Source of the DNA: Planctomycetales bacterium 10988
Lineage (GTDB): Bacteria; Planctomycetota; Planctomycetia; Pirellulales; Pb10988
Length of the DNA: 64,000 bases
Assembly (NCBI GenBank): GCA_009664345.1
Contig: CP043547.1
Location: 6,166,709 to 6,230,708, forward strand
Direction of reading: 5' to 3'
Shown: one piece after another, positions 61,765 to 64,000 of the stretch
Layout of the letters: each line of letters starts with the position of its first letter
Position numbering within the stretch: position 1 is the stretch's first letter
Program-made: the position numbers and the translations under genes
Notes under the pieces: generated by a model
What the model was told of the DNA's origin: nothing
What the model saw: only the letters and a program-made list of their open reading frames with translations
Databases searched by the model: none

Positions 61765-63630
61765 CTAGCGAGTTGGACCTTGAGGGGCTTTCTCGGTGAC
61801 CCGGTCGCCAGGAGCTGGCTTTTCAACATCCGGCGATTGGACGGTGCCGGCCAGTAAGTTGTCGATCGTCGCTTGAGAACGAATATGATCAAACTGCTCA
61901 GACATCGCGAGATTGAGCTTTTTGTCAAAAATCTCTTGATGGAGAATGTCTTTCACTTCTTCCAGCGAGACCTCGACAGGGCGAGTTTTCCCTAAGAAAT
62001 AGAGAATGACGTATTGCGGACCAATCTGCACCACCGGCGACAAGCGTCGGAGCGGATCGGGTTGACCTGCTTCGTTCACATCGCTGAGGGCAAAGGCTTC
62101 TTTCTCCAATTGGGGATTTCCACAATGTCGATGCAATGGCGGAACTTCCCCACCCAAGGCTCGCGTTTGCGGGTCTTCGGAATGTTGCTCGGCGAGTGCC
62201 CGCACATTTTCCTCGGTCGGTTCTCGCGAAATCATTCCCCAAACTTCTTGAGCACGACGCGGATTGTTGAAGAACAAAGCCAGCATACGGACGCGGGGGC
62301 CGTAGTTCGCTTCGAAACCTTTTTGCAAATCCTCCGGCTGCACGATCACCTGTTTTTCAACGAGCTTTCGCAAACCGACCGAAGGCCAGACGGTTTGTTG
62401 TAAAAAGAAATCGTAATTGATATCTCGTTCTTTGAGGATTTCTTCCACCCAAAGTCGCGGGTCTTGATAACCCATTTTCTCCGCCATATTGGCGACTTCT
62501 TGGTTCAGGTCTTGCGGGGTAATTTCAATCTGAGCTTTGGCAAGTTCTTGCGCAAGCAGCATGCGATTGATCATGCCATCCAAGACTTCTTTGCCATGAC
62601 GAAGCATACAAGTACTGGAAAGATGCGAAAGCATCACTGGTTGATTATTGACAAAGGCAGCCACTTCGGGGTGTTCTTGTCGAAGGGCCGGATTATTGAA
62701 AACATTAATAATGCGGGCGTTGTTTTGAATATCGGCAAAGATCGTTTGTCCAGCTTGGCTGAGCTTTTTCTCTTTGATTTGTTCGGACAAAAGTTCTTTG
62801 ACATTTTCCAACGGCACCGGACGTGGCGGATAATGGCGTTCACATTTCAAGACAACAAATTGCCCGGCGACTTGAATGACTTCCGAGATTTGCCCCGGTT
62901 GCAGCGTGAAAGCGGCGTGTTCAATCCCTTTATCCCCAACATGGAGACGGATTGGTTGAACCATCCCGCCGGCACTCGCCGAAGCGGTATCCTCGGAGAT
63001 TTCGATCGCCAAACGACCAAATTGCTCGGGAGCAGCCAAGGCTCGTTTGCGGGCTTCATCCGCATCTTCCTTCTTGGAAGTTACGATCATGCGGCACTGC
63101 ACCGCGGGTCCGTATTGCGTTTCATAAGCGAATTGCAATTCTTCCGGAGTGACTTTCAAATCGTTGGAAGCGAGTTTTCGCAGAGCCAACGTCGGCCAAA
63201 TGATATCGCGGGCGTATTCGCGCGGGGTGACATCTCTCTCTTGTTGCAACATGATCAACCATTGATCGCGAGGCAGGCCGAAACGTTGGGCGATTTTCGT
63301 GATCTCTTCTTGAACTTCTTGATCGGAGATCGTGATCCCCAGATCCTTGCAACGAATCTCAATCAATTTTCGATTGACAAGATTTTGCAGGACGGTTTTG
63401 CCGTGCATCCGCATCGACTCTTGGGCCAATTCCTCCCGCATGATTCGTTGGTTGTTGACCTTGGCGACGACCTTCGGACCAAGCTCATCGACCATCGCCT
63501 GGTTTGGCCCTTGCGGTGGTTCGGCCTGGGGTTGGGGTTGTTGAGCGGAAGTAATACTGACAAGAGCAAGCATTAAAAGGAGCGGAATGAGCAATCCTTG
63601 CCCTCGATGCTGTCGCCGGACCATCTCCAT
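61765..63630 (-). CDS. Duplicated SurA/PrsA-like peptidyl-prolyl isomerase (621 aa)
   Basis: Secreted or periplasmic folding factor. A signal peptide (LLIPLLLMLALVSITSAQ) precedes two related halves. Half one (about 45-330) has a SurA-type N-terminal helical segment (VVAKVNNQRIMREELAQESM) followed by a parvulin-like domain with LQPGQISEVIQVAGQFVVLK. Half two (about 340-580) repeats it with VAAFVNNQPVMLSHLSSTCM and a parvulin-like region ALGGEVPPLHRHCGN then YVILYFLG. The isomerase residues of parvulins are hard to assign by eye and could be partly degenerate, leaving chaperone activity. AGAGG lies before the ATG. It is monocistronic behind the shared terminator. Confidence 0.85.
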   Translation of the reverse strand: MEMVRRQHRGQGLLIPLLLMLALVSITSAQQPQPQAEPPQGPNQAMVDELGPKVVAKVNNQRIMREELAQESMRMHGKTVLQNLVNRKLIEIRCKDLGITISDQEVQEEITKIAQRFGLPRDQWLIMLQQERDVTPREYARDIIWPTLALRKLASNDLKVTPEELQFAYETQYGPAVQCRMIVTSKKEDADEARKRALAAPEQFGRLAIEISEDTASASAGGMVQPIRLHVGDKGIEHAAFTLQPGQISEVIQVAGQFVVLKCERHYPPRPVPLENVKELLSEQIKEKKLSQAGQTIFADIQNNARIINVFNNPALRQEHPEVAAFVNNQPVMLSHLSSTCMLRHGKEVLDGMINRMLLAQELAKAQIEITPQDLNQEVANMAEKMGYQDPRLWVEEILKERDINYDFFLQQTVWPSVGLRKLVEKQVIVQPEDLQKGFEANYGPRVRMLALFFNNPRRAQEVWGMISREPTEENVRALAEQHSEDPQTRALGGEVPPLHRHCGNPQLEKEAFALSDVNEAGQPDPLRRLSPVVQIGPQYVILYFLGKTRPVEVSLEEVKDILHQEIFDKKLNLAMSEQFDHIRSQATIDNLLAGTVQSPDVEKPAPGDRVTEKAPQGPTR

Positions 63631-63890
63631 GGGAATACCTCTTGAATGAAACGAACTAAGAGCCGGTGGTCAGAACCTTTCAGCGTCAGTTAGACACCTG
63701 TAAAAGGAAGGCTCAATTACCTCGACCACACTCTCTAAAATGTGCTAATCCATGCATCAGAGCCTGTCTCTAAGGACTCCGTATCGGTCGCGCTCTTTCA
63801 CGCAACGTGCGCAGGCAGCGTAAAACAGAACCTCAAATGCTGCAAGGTCAGTTCATAGCTCCATCCCTACATCAGAAGGCTAGTGCTGTG
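63631..63890. other. Short intergenic region before the IS630-type element
   Basis: About 260 nt. Holds the promoter of the PPIase gene (expected) and the end of the insertion element. TAGTGCTGTGTCAGGATT at 63881-63898 could be the element's terminal repeat beginning at a TA target; the other end is outside the window. Confidence 0.35.
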
Positions 63891-64000
63891 TCAGGATTTA
63901 CTTTTTGGGTAGAGCGACTTCAGTTTGATTCGGGCGTCTGTGACTTGGAATTGCCAGTCCACCGTGCGTTGTTTTTTATTGGAGGGGTCGGACCAGGCCT
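63891..64000 (-). mobile_element. IS630-type transposase, C-terminal 36 codons (5' end beyond window)
   Basis: Frame is open from the window edge to TGA at 63891-63893. It ends WSDPSNKKQRTVDWQFQVTD then ARIKLKSLYPKS, which matches the well-known C-terminal tail of a group of IS630-family DDE transposases (WSD..N...RTVDWQF..ADARIKL..LYP). The catalytic DDE residues are outside the window. A possible terminal repeat begins at 63881. Whether the element is intact cannot be judged. Confidence 0.8.

Noticed and set aside
62464-63576. 370-codon plus-strand frame opposite the PPIase gene
   Set aside because: It is the antisense shadow of a clear signal-peptide PPIase; no ribosome binding site and no family pattern. 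Codon bias of the real gene keeps this frame open.

Overview
The window looks like chromosomal DNA of a planctomycete (Planctomycetota) of moderate GC. No single marker proves this. The argument rests on the combination: a secreted CSLREC beta-helix protein with an N-terminal LEDRSMLA motif, a redoxin / cytochrome c / copper-monooxygenase fusion, a PEP-CTERM-like anchored protein, PQQ- and FG-GAP-propeller proteins, a short second SecA, very long intergenic regions and many lineage-type hypothetical proteins. I do not name a species.

Layout. 1-7.4 kb is an information-processing block: alaS (3' end outside the window) diverges from nusA-infB-rbfA. It has long untranslated leaders and a ~97-nt element present twice, once in the nusA leader and once between infB and rbfA just before an intrinsic terminator. 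7.5-12.6 kb holds an HhH-GPD protein with a histone-H1-like tail, a large TPR protein, YebC, and a convergent pair (thioredoxin-like protein, membrane bPH protein). 13.2-21.8 kb is mostly cell-surface or lineage-specific: CSLREC beta-helix protein, pentapeptide/MORN protein, a tail-anchored hypothetical, a 624-aa orphan and a PEP-CTERM-like protein.

21.9-36.6 kb is the most interesting part: eleven consecutive minus-strand genes that read like an uncharacterised lipid or meroterpenoid pathway. They encode a flavin halogenase-like monooxygenase, a chorismate-lyase-like protein, a DUF116-polyprenyl synthase fusion, a class II (DxDD) terpene cyclase, a two-cluster ferredoxin, a GcvH-like carrier translationally coupled to a HemW-like radical SAM enzyme, a PQQ propeller, an iron-dependent alcohol dehydrogenase, a LuxC/ALDH-type acyl reductase and a LuxE/PaaK-type acyl adenylase. 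The genes suggest chain building (prenyl synthase), cyclisation, redox tailoring (Fd, radical SAM, flavoenzyme), supply of an aromatic acid from chorismate, and acid activation-reduction to aldehyde and alcohol. Co-function is inferred from order and strand, not shown.

37-48.9 kb is ordinary accessory content: FG-GAP protein, ADP-ribosylglycohydrolase, Tag glycosylase, secreted propeller and TIM-barrel-like proteins, a ferritin-like protein with a candidate Fur box, small conserved proteins and an alpha/beta hydrolase. 49-53.7 kb has a short SecA, RecD2 and tRNA-Phe. 54-63.6 kb has a sigma-54 activator, the redoxin/cytochrome/monooxygenase fusion, a GH10-like protein lacking its catalytic glutamates, a PNPOx-like protein, a flavodoxin and a duplicated SurA/PrsA-like PPIase. 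The window ends inside an IS630-type transposase.

Start codons were re-chosen from Shine-Dalgarno position and family N-termini wherever the longest reading frame looked over-extended. All function calls are by eye, without database searches.
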